A DNA stretch of 64,000 nt from Methylophaga thiooxydans DMS010 (GCF_000156355.1 NZ_GG657883.1:36467-100466), one strand, 5' to 3'; counted from the first letter of the stretch, positions 27,334 to 37,501 are shown. Notes: a model not told the origin generated them from the sequence alone. Made by a program: numbers and translations.

Positions 27334-28659
27334 ATGTGTAAAACAGGTCTATTCTGGTTTAACAACGACTTACGAGTTCATGACAACCCAGCGTTGCTGG
27401 AAGCAAGCCTTAATTGTGATCGCCTGATTTGCTTATTTTGTTATGACACCTTTTGGGATAAACCAACAGGGTTCAACGCCAAGCCGTTGGGTGACAAGCG
27501 AAGACAGTTTCTTTTGGAAAGCCTGAATGACCTGCAACACACGCTTGAGGCTAGAGGCCAGCAACTTATTGTGATGAAAGGTGATCCCGTCGCGATCATT
27601 TCAGAGCTACTTAGCAAGTACCACGTTAACCACGTGTATCGCAGTTATCATGTCGGTGTCTATGAAAACAGGCAATGGCAACACTTAAGAGCCGATTTCC
27701 CACGTGTACAATTTGATTCGTACTGGACGCATAGTTTATTTCAACAACGACAGCTGCCGTTTGATTTGACGTCTTTACCTGATACGTTCAGCCAGTTTAG
27801 AAAAATTGTCGAGTCATTGCCCATTGATAAACCGGTTCAAATGCCTAAAACCTTGGCTGTACCCGTTTCTGAGCTTCATGAAGATACCCTGCCTTTACCA
27901 ACTTACCGCAACAGCCAAGACCACTTCACAGGCGGTGAGAAGGCTGCCATTGAGCATATGGAAGCCTATTTCAGTAGCGACTATCCCGCTCAATATAAGC
28001 TGCTTCGTAACGACCTTGATCATTGGTCACATTCAACGAAATTTTCTGCCTGGTTAGCAAACGGATCGCTATCAGTAAAACGACTGTTGCAACAGCTGAG
28101 ACAGTTCGAAAAAACACATACCGCCAATGAGTCGACGTATTGGATCTTCTTTGAGCTACTTTGGCGAGAATATTTTCAGTGGTATGCGTTTCGCTATCGC
28201 CACAAACTATTCCGTCCGCAAGGCTTAGGCAAAAAGAAAATTACTTGCTGCTTTTACCCGGAGCGCTATCAAAAATGGGCACATGGCAACACACCATACC
28301 CACTGGTCAATGCATTAATGAAGCAGCTCAATGACACCGGTTATATGTCTAACCGCGGGCGACAGATTGTCGCAAGTTGCTTTATCAATGAGTTGGAACT
28401 GGATTGGCGTTTCGGCGCCGCCTATTTTGAACAACAATTGATTGATTATGATGTGGCTGCCAACTGGGGAAATTGGCAGTATATCGCTGGTGTCGGTGCT
28501 GATCCGCGAGGGGGACGCCACTTTAACATTGACAAGCAGCAACGCCAATACGACCCACAACAAACCTTCATTCAAAAATGGAAAGGGCAGGTGACAGCGC
28601 CTCGCCTGGATTCTGTCGATGCTGCGGATTGGCCGATTATGCCGTATAAACGTGATTAA
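27334..28659 (+). CDS. DASH-family cryptochrome/photolyase
   Basis: 441-residue photolyase-family protein. An alpha/beta antenna-binding domain (TGLFWFNNDLRVHDNPAL) is followed by the helical FAD domain with YMSNRGRQIVASCF and NWGNWQYIAGVGADPRGGRHFNI, the pattern of the DASH branch. DASH proteins act mainly on single-stranded DNA cyclobutane dimers. It follows the sucrose cluster by about 70 bases and may be transcribed with it, but function is unrelated. Confidence 0.9.
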   Translation: MCKTGLFWFNNDLRVHDNPALLEASLNCDRLICLFCYDTFWDKPTGFNAKPLGDKRRQFLLESLNDLQHTLEARGQQLIVMKGDPVAIISELLSKYHVNHVYRSYHVGVYENRQWQHLRADFPRVQFDSYWTHSLFQQRQLPFDLTSLPDTFSQFRKIVESLPIDKPVQMPKTLAVPVSELHEDTLPLPTYRNSQDHFTGGEKAAIEHMEAYFSSDYPAQYKLLRNDLDHWSHSTKFSAWLANGSLSVKRLLQQLRQFEKTHTANESTYWIFFELLWREYFQWYAFRYRHKLFRPQGLGKKKITCCFYPERYQKWAHGNTPYPLVNALMKQLNDTGYMSNRGRQIVASCFINELELDWRFGAAYFEQQLIDYDVAANWGNWQYIAGVGADPRGGRHFNIDKQQRQYDPQQTFIQKWKGQVTAPRLDSVDAADWPIMPYKRD

Positions 28660-28739
28660 AAACCTCCAGCCTCAGTTGAGACTTCTCTAGCCAGAGCGCA
28701 TACTGAAGACATCGCTTTCACAAAAGGGAGGATTTTGTG

Positions 28740-29507
28740 ATGATTAAAGCGATTTTGTTTGATATCAGCGGCGTTCTGCATGTTGATAACGTCCCCGTAA
28801 ACGGCGCAGTAGAGCTGATACAAGCACTGCAAAAAAAACGTTTTCCAATGCGTTTTGTTACCAACACGTCGCGCTCGACCAGCACGGCCATCTTACTGAG
28901 TCTGCAAAAGATGGGCTTTGACGTACAGGCGGATGATATTTTTACTGCACCTGTTGCCGTTAAACATGTCTGTATGCAGCGTGATCTAAGACCTTTTTTT
29001 CTGATCCATCCTGATTTGATACCCGAATTTAACGAGCTCAATCAACGCAGTCCAAATGCTGTGGTTGTGGCTGATGCCGCAGAACGATTTGATTACAAAC
29101 ATCTTAATCGTGCATTTTCATTACTAATGGATGGTGCCCCTTTGTTAGGGATAGGACGCAATCGCTACTTTAAATCATCAGGTAGACTGCAGTTAGATGC
29201 AGGCCCTTTTATCCAAGCATTAGAATATGCAGCCAATGTTGAAGCAGAAATTTTAGGTAAACCGGCGGAGGGGTTTTTCCATGCTGCTGTGTCGTCTATG
29301 GGCTTACAGCCTGAACAGGTGTTAATGATAGGCGATGATGTTGAAGTTGATGTGTTGGGCGCGGTTGATGCGGGGCTTCATGCCTGTTTAGTACGGACGG
29401 GAAAATTTTTGCCACAGGATGAAGAAAAATTAAAAACTGCGAAAGTAGCGGAAACGGTGGTTGAGGCCGTAGCAACTTACATAGAAACAACTGAAGATGG
29501 CGCTTAA
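28740..29507 (+). CDS. HAD-superfamily IIA phosphatase, LHPP-like
   Basis: 255-residue HAD hydrolase. Motif I is ILFDISGVLHVDNVPVNGA, with FVTNTSRS as motif II and MIGDDVEVDVLGA as motif IV, with a large C2 cap. It is closest in pattern to the phospholysine/phosphohistidine inorganic pyrophosphate phosphatase group (HAD-IIA hypothetical). Two adjacent starts (GTG ATG) follow GGGAGG; the ATG was used. Substrate uncertain. Confidence 0.8.
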   Translation: MIKAILFDISGVLHVDNVPVNGAVELIQALQKKRFPMRFVTNTSRSTSTAILLSLQKMGFDVQADDIFTAPVAVKHVCMQRDLRPFFLIHPDLIPEFNELNQRSPNAVVVADAAERFDYKHLNRAFSLLMDGAPLLGIGRNRYFKSSGRLQLDAGPFIQALEYAANVEAEILGKPAEGFFHAAVSSMGLQPEQVLMIGDDVEVDVLGAVDAGLHACLVRTGKFLPQDEEKLKTAKVAETVVEAVATYIETTEDGA

Positions 29508-29536
29508 GACTAACGTTAGCTTAATGACATCCGTCT

Positions 29537-30088
29537 TTAAAAAGTCTCTGTGTGGTAACGGTAGCAGAGAAGGGTCGCTGACCAGTAATCTTTATCTAAA
29601 CCGGCTTTGCGTTTAAGTTCATGCACAAAGCGTTCAGGACTTGGAATCGCATCCCAGACAGCAGGTAAAAAAGTGGCTCGGTACTGACCATCTTCAATGA
29701 TCAAACCATCTCGTCCGGGGTGAAGCTGCTCTAGCAAACTATATTCAGAGTTACATGGAATGATTTGAGGTTCGCTGAGTACCGAAATATGAATTTCTAA
29801 ATCAGCAACAGACGGTTCTGCAATCGTCTCAAAACGATGGTCACGAAATGCGGCAGCATAGGCATTTTTCGCGACATCTTCAGCCAATGGGTAAACAGCC
29901 GTTAACGACCCAATACAACCACGTAATGCTCCCGCGATAAAAAGAGTGACAAAACTAGCCTGTTTTTCAAGCACACTGGTTGGCAAACAGCCTGTGTCCA
30001 GAGGCATGGGGGTATCATTGGCTAGACCGTAGTGAATGGCATCTCGCGCAATTTTTTTGAGTAAGAAGCGATCAGAATCGGGCAGCAT
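29537..30088 (-). CDS. amrA: AMMECR1-domain protein (AmmeMemoRadiSam system protein A)
   Basis: 183-residue AMMECR1 protein. Signature segments are ASFVTLFIAGALRGCIGSLTA, RDHRFETIAEPSVADLEIHISVLS and EHSL-like GLIIEDGQYRATFLPAVWD. The start is set at the ATG (MLPDSDRF) that lies one base beyond the stop of the MEMO gene; a longer reading frame would overlap MEMO by over 100 bases. The molecular role of the system is not established. Confidence 0.88.
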   Translation of the reverse strand: MLPDSDRFLLKKIARDAIHYGLANDTPMPLDTGCLPTSVLEKQASFVTLFIAGALRGCIGSLTAVYPLAEDVAKNAYAAAFRDHRFETIAEPSVADLEIHISVLSEPQIIPCNSEYSLLEQLHPGRDGLIIEDGQYRATFLPAVWDAIPSPERFVHELKRKAGLDKDYWSATLLCYRYHTETF

Positions 30089-30089
30089 T

Positions 30090-30878
30090 TTATTGAAACA
30101 AATAGGCACCATAGCCGACCACACTGTCGCGTTTGCCAGCGGTGTCACCCGAATTTCGTAAATCGAGGATATGACCGTGCAGATTATGCTGACGCGCATA
30201 CAGAATCAGGCCATTGATACCGACACTACCACAAGCATGGTAGCCATCAATAAGTCGATTATCCAGATTGATAATGGCTTGTGAGGTTTCGGCATCAGCC
30301 TCACGAGCACTATCGTAGTCTAGGTAATGACTGAGATCGGAACTGATCACGATAAGCGTTTCGGGCCCACCCCAAAGCTTATCTAAAACCTTGGCGATTA
30401 CCTTTGGACTAGCATGCCCGGCCACAATAGGCACAATTTTAAAATCATCAAGTAGAAACTGGAGAAACGGCAATTGGACTTCAAGGCTGTGCTCACGTGC
30501 ATGTGCTTGCTCGAGAGCAATAACACCATCAATGGCGATAATCTGACTTTCTGCCTGACGGTCTACAGCGATAAGTCCTAGCGGTGTTTCAAACCAATCG
30601 GCAGTTGATATTGCCAGCCCGTCGAAGGGAACACGATGCGATGGACCAATTAACACAACGCGTTTGATAATGTTTTTAAGCGGCTTTAAGTGTTGATAAG
30701 CACTGGCCGCTACTGCGCCAGAATACATATAGCCAGCATGGGGAACAATCAATGCTTTTGGGGAGAGTAAAGGGTCGGCATGACAGGCTGCCATATCCGC
30801 CGCAACTTGTTTATTGAGCTTAACGGCATCAGCTGGATAAAATAAGCCTGCTACTGCATTAGGGCGAACGATTTCCAT
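30090..30878 (-). CDS. amrB: MEMO1-like protein (AmmeMemoRadiSam system protein B)
   Basis: 262-residue MEMO-family protein. PHAGYMYSGAVA, LIGPSHRVPFDGLA, EHSLEVQLPFLQ and VISSDLSHYLDYD carry the conserved His residues of the extradiol-dioxygenase-like pocket. It lies immediately upstream of the AMMECR1 gene and diverges from the radical SAM gene. AGGATTAA is the ribosome site. The family is found in archaea, bacteria and eukaryotes, but bacterial function is unproven. Confidence 0.88.
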   Translation of the reverse strand: MEIVRPNAVAGLFYPADAVKLNKQVAADMAACHADPLLSPKALIVPHAGYMYSGAVAASAYQHLKPLKNIIKRVVLIGPSHRVPFDGLAISTADWFETPLGLIAVDRQAESQIIAIDGVIALEQAHAREHSLEVQLPFLQFLLDDFKIVPIVAGHASPKVIAKVLDKLWGGPETLIVISSDLSHYLDYDSAREADAETSQAIINLDNRLIDGYHACGSVGINGLILYARQHNLHGHILDLRNSGDTAGKRDSVVGYGAYLFQ

Positions 30879-30963
30879 GTTAATCCTCCGCTTATCAGCG
30901 TAATATTGTCAGTATCGACTTTGCTGAATTAGATTGCAATATCTGCTTCGCATAGGTGGCAAA

Positions 30964-32061
30964 ATGACGCATATATCCCCCCCGTTCGATCATCTCGTTG
31001 CAACCCGCTATTGGCATGGCTTAGAAGATGGGCGCGTGCAGTGTGATCTCTGTCCACGGTTTTGTAAATTGCACGAAGGTCAGCGTGGTCTATGTTTTGT
31101 GCGAGCGAATGTTAATAGCGAGATTGTATTAACGACCTGGGGACGTTCCAGTGGTTTTGTTATCGACCCGATTGAAAAAAAACCGTTGAACCATTTTCTG
31201 CCTGGTACACCTGTTCTCTCTTTTGGGACGGCTGGTTGTAATCTGGCATGTAAGTTCTGCCAAAACTGGGACATAAGCAAGTCACGTGAGATGGATACAC
31301 TTTTGGCCGACGCCAAGCCAGAGTTAATTGCTGACAAAGCCCAACAACTTGGCTGTAGAAGTGTTGTCTTTACCTATAATGATCCCGTTATTTTTCATGA
31401 ATATGCTATTGATGTGGCACAAGCCTGCCATGAAAAAGACATCAATACTGTGGCGGTCACGGCTGGGTATGTGAGCCCTGAACCAAGAGCTGAGTTCTAT
31501 CAGTATATGGATGCAGCAAATGTAGATTTAAAAGCGTTCACTGAGCGGTTTTATCACAAGATTACAGGGTCACATCTTCAGCCAGTATTAGAAACATTGA
31601 AATACCTTAAACACGAGACGCAGGTTTGGTTTGAACTGACCACATTACTCATACCTGGTGAAAATGATAGTGATGCAGAAATTCAAGCAATGTCTCAATG
31701 GGTAGTAGATAATTTGGGACCGGATGTACCGATGCACTTTTCTGTATTTCACCCTGACTGGAAAATGCAGAATACACCGATGACGCCAGAGGCAACCGTA
31801 ATAAAAGCACGACAAATTGCACTGGATAACGGAATACATCACGTTTATGTCGGTAATATGCATAACAAATATGCTGACAGCACATGGTGTCAGCATTGTG
31901 GCGGGTTAGTCATCGGCAGAGATTGGTATCAAATAGCAGAATGGCAATTGGATCCTCACGGCTGTTGTTTGAGCTGTGGTGGTATTTGCGTCGGTGTATT
32001 TGACTCATCACCGGGCGAGTGGGGACGAAAACGCCAGCTAGTTAACATGACAGAGGTATGA
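30964..32061 (+). CDS. amrS: Radical SAM protein of the AmmeMemoRadiSam system
   Basis: 365-residue radical SAM enzyme related to pyruvate-formate-lyase activases. The cluster motif is CNLACKFCQ. An N-terminal Cys pair (CDLCPRFCKLHEGQRGLC) and C-terminal Cys groups (CQHCGG, CCLSCGGICVG) suggest extra iron-sulfur or zinc sites. The ATG after AGGTGG was preferred to an upstream TTG. It diverges from the MEMO gene, completing the trio, and is followed at 16 bases by a DUF2726 gene. Confidence 0.88.
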   Translation: MTHISPPFDHLVATRYWHGLEDGRVQCDLCPRFCKLHEGQRGLCFVRANVNSEIVLTTWGRSSGFVIDPIEKKPLNHFLPGTPVLSFGTAGCNLACKFCQNWDISKSREMDTLLADAKPELIADKAQQLGCRSVVFTYNDPVIFHEYAIDVAQACHEKDINTVAVTAGYVSPEPRAEFYQYMDAANVDLKAFTERFYHKITGSHLQPVLETLKYLKHETQVWFELTTLLIPGENDSDAEIQAMSQWVVDNLGPDVPMHFSVFHPDWKMQNTPMTPEATVIKARQIALDNGIHHVYVGNMHNKYADSTWCQHCGGLVIGRDWYQIAEWQLDPHGCCLSCGGICVGVFDSSPGEWGRKRQLVNMTEV

Positions 32062-32077
32062 TTTGGAGAGTAGTGAT

Positions 32078-32659
32078 ATGCAGCTTATAGCCGTTATAGC
32101 GATTTTGTTTCTTATTTCAGCATGGATGCTGATTCGATTTTCGAGAAAAAAAACGACGGCATCCATGAAAATACAAAAGCGGACCGTGTTACTTGATAGC
32201 TCACAACGTGAGTTCAAGAAACGGTTAGTAGATGCGGTGAAAGGTGACTTTGAAGTTCTCCCACGTGTACATTTGGCTGATCTGGTCAGTTTGAAATTCA
32301 AAGCTGATGATAAGGCGAGTAGGCTTTTGCAACAAAAAATAGCAGCAAGCAGTGTGGATTTTGTTCTGCTGGATGCCTTAAATGGTCGCATTGCTTGTGT
32401 CGTGCAATTCGACAAAGAACAAGACACAGAACAGGCCAACCTCTTAACAACAACCTGTCAACAAGCTAACTTAGCCTTACTGCACTTTTCAAAAGAAACT
32501 GCCCTGGACTCGGCTCAGCTCAAAAAGAAAGTGCTGTCAGCATTGGAACCCACCATTCAATTTGACGATGACAGTGAGACTGATGCGGTCAAAGTGTACT
32601 TGGAACCTGTTGCAAATAAAGCCGAACACGAACGCAAAATTGTTCTAGAGAACTCATAA
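32078..32659 (+). CDS. DUF2726 membrane-anchored protein
   Basis: 193 residues: one N-terminal transmembrane helix (about 1-20), a basic stretch, then a DUF2726 domain (RTVLLDSSQREFKKRLVDAV, PRVHLADLVSLKF, VDFVLLDALNGRIACVVQFD) thought to have a nuclease-like fold. The ATG after GGAG was chosen over an earlier TTG. It is probably cotranscribed with the radical SAM gene, but whether it is functionally linked is unknown. Confidence 0.7.
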   Translation: MQLIAVIAILFLISAWMLIRFSRKKTTASMKIQKRTVLLDSSQREFKKRLVDAVKGDFEVLPRVHLADLVSLKFKADDKASRLLQQKIAASSVDFVLLDALNGRIACVVQFDKEQDTEQANLLTTTCQQANLALLHFSKETALDSAQLKKKVLSALEPTIQFDDDSETDAVKVYLEPVANKAEHERKIVLENS

Positions 32660-32665
32660 AAACAA

Positions 32666-32690
32666 GGCGGAGTTATCCGCCTTTCTTCTT
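32666..32690 (+). terminator. Intrinsic terminator after the DUF2726 gene
   Basis: GGCGGA-gtta-TCCGCC is followed by TTTCTTCTT, directly after the stop codon. Confidence 0.8.
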
Positions 32691-32877
32691 ATTAGGTTTG
32701 TCCCTATCCCTGAGCTTTTTCGATACACGAGTGAAAAGGCTTTCTATCATTTTTTTAATTTGATAGCGGAGTCTGTCACCAAACCTTATAAAAATTCAAC
32801 TTGTAATTGCCTGAAAATAGGGCTATTTTTGAAAAAAATCCGGATTCTATGTTTTACCAACCAAAGAGGGTAATACC

Positions 32878-33213
32878 ATGGCAGCGAAGTTTGAAATATA
32901 TCAAGATAAAGCAGCTGAGTTTCGGTTTAGATTAAAAGCAGGGAATGGGGAGAACATTCTGGCCAGTGAAGGCTACTCCTCAAAAGCAGCGTGTCAAAAT
33001 GGCATAGAGTCCGTTAAGAAAAATGCCGCTGATGATGACCGGTATGAAAAGAAAGAAACAGCTTCAGGCGGTTTCAGGTTTAATATCAAAGCCGCCAATC
33101 ACCAAGTTATCGGCACCAGTCAAACATATAAAAGTGCCTCCGGTCGCGATAATGGTATTGAATCAGTGAAGAAAAATGCACCAGAGGCAAGAGTGGAAGA
33201 AGTCGATAGTTAG
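32878..33213 (+). CDS. YegP-family DUF1508 protein
   Basis: 111-residue protein of two tandem DUF1508 units of about 48 residues: FRFRLKAGNGENILASEGYSSKAACQNGIESVKKN and FRFNIKAANHQVIGTS..SGRDNGIESVKKN. The tandem repeat is visible by eye. An AGAGGGTAAT ribosome site precedes the ATG. The family's function is not known. Confidence 0.88.
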   Translation: MAAKFEIYQDKAAEFRFRLKAGNGENILASEGYSSKAACQNGIESVKKNAADDDRYEKKETASGGFRFNIKAANHQVIGTSQTYKSASGRDNGIESVKKNAPEARVEEVDS

Positions 33214-33432
33214 ACGAGAATATTAAGTCAGCTCGACCCTATACCTGAGTCTCGATTTATATGCTTTAAATGGTGTGACCGATACCGATTGAACTCACGA
33301 CCGTCGCGTTTTTTGCTAGGCGAGGCAAGCGAGATACTCGGCTCTGGGTGAGAAAAAAAGGCAATAGTATTACTCCCCTTCAGAATATGGTGAGTTACTG
33401 GCGTGTATACGTTACTGCACTTAGTTTGAAGC

Positions 33433-34314
33433 TTAATTCAACTTTTCCAGCCACTCAGAAAATGCGCTCAGAGCGGGTAAAGCCATATTGCGTTCCGGAT
33501 ATATCAGATAGTAACTACGCTGACTGGGAATGGCATCACCAATGACTATCAATTCGCCACGCTGCAGTTCGTCCTCAATGAGATTGATAGGAACCAGACC
33601 CACACCAAGACCGGCCCGTACAGCCTGAATCAAGTGTGCTGTTACATCAAAGCTTGGTGCTGATTTTTTGCTGTTTATATTTTGTTGGTGGCTCTCGAAC
33701 CATTGGTTCCAGGCTGCCATATTATTATTAACAGAGAGCAGGCTCTGCTGAGTCAGCCAGGCTGGGTTTGGTGCTCCAGTTTCAGTGATGGATGGCGATG
33801 CTATCGCAACCAGTTGTTCTTCCAGAAGTGGTTGTGCACAAATGTTTCTCCAGTCTCCTGTACCGACAGTGACGGCGGCATCAATGTCAGTCTGATCAAA
33901 GTCTATATCACCGATCCGAGACAGAATATGAATCGTATATTCTGGATGAGCCCGATAAAAATCATGCAATTTTGGTAATAGCCACTTGGAGCCAAAAGTC
34001 GGTAAGACCGCTAAGTTTAAAACGTTCGATTTCGAATGATACGTCAGAGCTTGCAGGGTCGCATTGCGTATTATCCCGAGTGCCTGTTTGATGTCACTGT
34101 AGTAACGTTTGCCGGCATCAGTGAGTTCTACATTTCTGCCTACTTTTTCAAACAGCTTCAAGTTCAGATGTGTTTCCAGAGAATGGATTTGTTTGCTGAT
34201 AGCACTCTGTGTGACTGACAGCTCATCAGCTGCTTGTCTGTAACTCTGATAACGGGCAGCAGCCTCGAATGCCAGTAGCAATGAAGTTGAAGGCGTTAAA
34301 TGACGTATATTCAT
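33433..34314 (-). CDS. LysR-family transcriptional regulator (GcvA-like)
   Basis: 293-residue regulator with an N-terminal winged helix (residues 1-60, SVTQSAISKQIHSLE) and a substrate-binding-like effector domain. The pattern is like GcvA/BlaA-type regulators. It diverges from the YdiJ-type dehydrogenase gene across 103 bases, so that gene is the natural target. Confidence 0.85.
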   Translation of the reverse strand: MNIRHLTPSTSLLLAFEAAARYQSYRQAADELSVTQSAISKQIHSLETHLNLKLFEKVGRNVELTDAGKRYYSDIKQALGIIRNATLQALTYHSKSNVLNLAVLPTFGSKWLLPKLHDFYRAHPEYTIHILSRIGDIDFDQTDIDAAVTVGTGDWRNICAQPLLEEQLVAIASPSITETGAPNPAWLTQQSLLSVNNNMAAWNQWFESHQQNINSKKSAPSFDVTAHLIQAVRAGLGVGLVPINLIEDELQRGELIVIGDAIPSQRSYYLIYPERNMALPALSAFSEWLEKLN

Positions 34315-34417
34315 GAGTAATATTCATGTGTCTGGTTGATAAGTCGTTTTAAATATAGCTTATTTTAGTAGATTATTATAAGTGCCTATCAATTATTGTG
34401 AGCATTATTCATCAATT

Positions 34418-37400
34418 ATGACGATTTCTAGCCTGACAGCCATGCATGCGATTGAACCGCTGCAACAACAATTTCTGAATGCTTTATCAGCGCAAGGTTT
34501 TCAGGGAGAGATTCAAACGGACTATGCCACACGAACCGTACTGGCAACGGATAACTCCATTTATCAGCGAATTCCTCAGGCAGCAGTCTTTCCAAGGTCT
34601 GTCGTTGATATGCGGTTAATTGGAAAGCTACTGGGGCAGGATGCTTATAGAGAGGTTGTTATAGCGGCGAGAGGCGGTGGTACCGGCACCAATGGTCAAT
34701 CTCTGACGAATAGCATTGTCGTCGACCTCTCACGACACATGAATGAAATTATTGAAATCAACGTCTCAGAACGCTGGGTGCGAGTTCAGGCAGGTGTTGT
34801 CAAAGATCAATTGAATGCTTTTTTGAAACCCTACGGTTTGTTTTTCTCTCCCGAGCTGTCAACGTCCAACCGCGCGACGATTGGTGGCATGATTAACACC
34901 GATGCAAGTGGTCAGGGGAGCTGTGTTTACGGCAAAACACGCGATCATGTCCTTGAACTAGACACAGTACTCGTTGGAGGCGACTGCCTGCATAGTCAGC
35001 CTGTCTCATTAAAAAACGCACAACAGTTATCACAAAAGACAGATAAGGAAGGCGATTTATATCGTTCTTTGTATGAGTTGTATCATGCTAACGAAGCAGC
35101 TATTAAAACGACTTTTCCAGAACTGAACCGATGTCTCACCGGCTACGACCTGGCCCACTTGAGTGATGCTGGGAAATTCAATCTTAATAACATTATCTGT
35201 GGTTCGGAAGGTACACTGGGCTTTGTCGTAGAAGCGAAATTAAATCTGCTGCCGATTCCGCAATACACCATGCTGGTGAACATGCGTTATGCGAGTTTTA
35301 TGGGCGCCCTGGATGATGCAAAACGCCTGATCAATCATCAACCTTTATCCATTGAGACTATCGATTCAAAAGTGCTTCAGTTAGCTCAGAAGGATAGTGT
35401 CTGGGAGCGTGTCGTTGAGTTTTTCCCTGCTGGAGATACCTTAGTACAAGGCATAAACCTGATTGAATTCAGTGGTGAAAGCGCTGAGCATGTCGAAACC
35501 GAAGTCAGTCAGTTTCTGGCTGCGATCACACATGACAATGACAAGCGTATCGGATATACGCTGGCCAGAGGCGAAGCGGCGGTAAAGCGTGTTTATGAAA
35601 TGCGTAAAAAAGCAGTGGGACTGTTAGGAAATACTGATGGAGAAGCGCGCCCACAACCATTCATAGAAGACATGGCAGTGCCGCCGGAAAACCTTGCTGC
35701 ATTTATCTCTGAGTTAAGAGCATTACTTGACAGTCACCATCTCGACTATGGCATGTTTGGTCATGTCGATGCCGGTGTTTTGCATGTGCGCCCGATGCTG
35801 GATATGAAAGATCCGGCTCAGTCTGCCTTGATTCGTCCGATCACCGATGCTGCTGTTGAACTGGTGTCACGCTATGGTGGCTTATTGTGGGGGGAACATG
35901 GAAAAGGGTTACGTTCTGAGTATGTGCCTCAGTTTTTCGGTTCTTTGTATCCGGTTATTCAGCAAGTCAAAGCATTGTTTGATCCTGACAATCAATTAAA
36001 CCCCGGTAAAATAGCCACGCCAACAGGTCTTTCAGCGACTGAATTGCTGAAAATTGATCAGGTGCCATTACGTGGAGAATTTGACCGTCAGATCCCCGTT
36101 GCCACTTGGCAAAGCTATGGCGCTGCCATGCACTGCAACGGCAATGGCGCTTGCTATAACTATGATTTGAATGACGCCATGTGCCCATCCTGGAAAGCCA
36201 CCCGTCAACGTGTGCACTCGCCTAAAGGACGGGCTTCTGCGATGCGAGAATGGATACGACTTCAGCAAGGGCAGGGTCGTAACCTGCTTGCTTTAGAGCA
36301 GCAGGATACTAAAGCTGGTAACTGGCATAAAGTATTGCGCTTTGTAGGTAAAAAACGACGTTATAACGATAACTTTAACCATGAAGTATACGACGCCATG
36401 TCGGGGTGCCTAGCCTGTAAATCCTGCGTTGGACAATGTCCGGTAAAGGTCAATATTCCGGATTTACGTTCTCGTTTTTTACAGTTATATCACCAGCGCT
36501 ACCATCGGCCTGTTAGGGATTATTTGATTGCATCGCTTGAGTTCAGCATGCCTTACCTGGCGAAATTGTCTGCTGTGTATAACGCTATCATGCAGCATCG
36601 CTGGTCCAGACGTTATATCGCCAAAGGTCTGGGTATGGTGGATTCACCCCTATTTGATGATTCCCATCCACAGTTTCGTTCAGTGCTAAAGCAGTTCAAT
36701 GTGAAAATGGCTAATAGCAAAGTGATGGGCCAACTGTCGGATGAGCAGAGAAAACGCAGTGTCATTTTGGTTCAGGATTGCTTTACCCGTTTTTTTGACA
36801 CCAGCTTACTAAACGACTGGATAGAGTTAATAACCAGCCTGGGCTTTACTATTTGGCTGGCAAAGTATCAGCCAAATGGCAAACCATTGCATGTACAAGG
36901 TTTCAGACATGCCTTTGCCAGTACAGCTCGCAAAAATGTAGCGGAGCTGAATACATTAGCTCAATTGAATATTCCCTTTGTCGGGCTGGACCCGGCGATG
37001 ACACTCGTCTATCGTCAGGAGTATAAGGCTGTTTCTGATATTGCTGTGGTGCCTGAGGTTCTATTACCGCAAGAATGGTTGCTGGAAAATTTACCTGAGT
37101 CTGTCGACACACAGGCAGTGACACATTATCAATTACTACTGCATTGCACTGAAAAAACCAATGCACCCACGAGTGCAGCGATTTGGCCAACCTTATTCAA
37201 GCGTAGGGGCATGGCTTTAAGTATGCCCGAGGTCGGCTGTTGTGGTATGTCAGGCACATACGGTCATGAGCTTCGCAATCTTGAAACCTCGCGAACCATC
37301 TTTCAGCAATCATGGGAGAAGCGAATTGCGGCTGAGGATGAGCACGAGATTCTTGCCACCGGCTACTCCTGCCAAACACAAGTGAAGCGTTTGAAACAAC

Positions 37401-37465
37401 GACGTCTAAGACACCCCATTCAGGTGCTTCTTGAATCGGTTAAAACGCAAAACAAACAGCGTTGA
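34418..37465 (+). CDS. ydiJ: YdiJ-like FAD/Fe-S D-2-hydroxyacid dehydrogenase
   Basis: 1015-residue flavoprotein similar in length to E. coli YdiJ (a D-2-hydroxyglutarate dehydrogenase). It comprises an FAD-binding-4 domain (residues about 45-180, ARGGGTGTNGQSLTN), an FAD-oxidase C domain (to about 545), Cys-rich 4Fe-4S segments (CNGNGACYNYD; CLACKSCVGQCPVK) and a C-terminal CCG-type region (VGCCGMSGTYGHE). The ATG (MTISSL) was chosen because its N-terminal length matches YdiJ; the upstream GTG lacks a ribosome site. The divergent LysR gene probably regulates it. Confidence 0.85.
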   Translation: MTISSLTAMHAIEPLQQQFLNALSAQGFQGEIQTDYATRTVLATDNSIYQRIPQAAVFPRSVVDMRLIGKLLGQDAYREVVIAARGGGTGTNGQSLTNSIVVDLSRHMNEIIEINVSERWVRVQAGVVKDQLNAFLKPYGLFFSPELSTSNRATIGGMINTDASGQGSCVYGKTRDHVLELDTVLVGGDCLHSQPVSLKNAQQLSQKTDKEGDLYRSLYELYHANEAAIKTTFPELNRCLTGYDLAHLSDAGKFNLNNIICGSEGTLGFVVEAKLNLLPIPQYTMLVNMRYASFMGALDDAKRLINHQPLSIETIDSKVLQLAQKDSVWERVVEFFPAGDTLVQGINLIEFSGESAEHVETEVSQFLAAITHDNDKRIGYTLARGEAAVKRVYEMRKKAVGLLGNTDGEARPQPFIEDMAVPPENLAAFISELRALLDSHHLDYGMFGHVDAGVLHVRPMLDMKDPAQSALIRPITDAAVELVSRYGGLLWGEHGKGLRSEYVPQFFGSLYPVIQQVKALFDPDNQLNPGKIATPTGLSATELLKIDQVPLRGEFDRQIPVATWQSYGAAMHCNGNGACYNYDLNDAMCPSWKATRQRVHSPKGRASAMREWIRLQQGQGRNLLALEQQDTKAGNWHKVLRFVGKKRRYNDNFNHEVYDAMSGCLACKSCVGQCPVKVNIPDLRSRFLQLYHQRYHRPVRDYLIASLEFSMPYLAKLSAVYNAIMQHRWSRRYIAKGLGMVDSPLFDDSHPQFRSVLKQFNVKMANSKVMGQLSDEQRKRSVILVQDCFTRFFDTSLLNDWIELITSLGFTIWLAKYQPNGKPLHVQGFRHAFASTARKNVAELNTLAQLNIPFVGLDPAMTLVYRQEYKAVSDIAVVPEVLLPQEWLLENLPESVDTQAVTHYQLLLHCTEKTNAPTSAAIWPTLFKRRGMALSMPEVGCCGMSGTYGHELRNLETSRTIFQQSWEKRIAAEDEHEILATGYSCQTQVKRLKQRRLRHPIQVLLESVKTQNKQR

Positions 37466-37501
37466 AAGCAAGAGAGCTTATCAGTGATCTTGGCATTTTC
37501 T

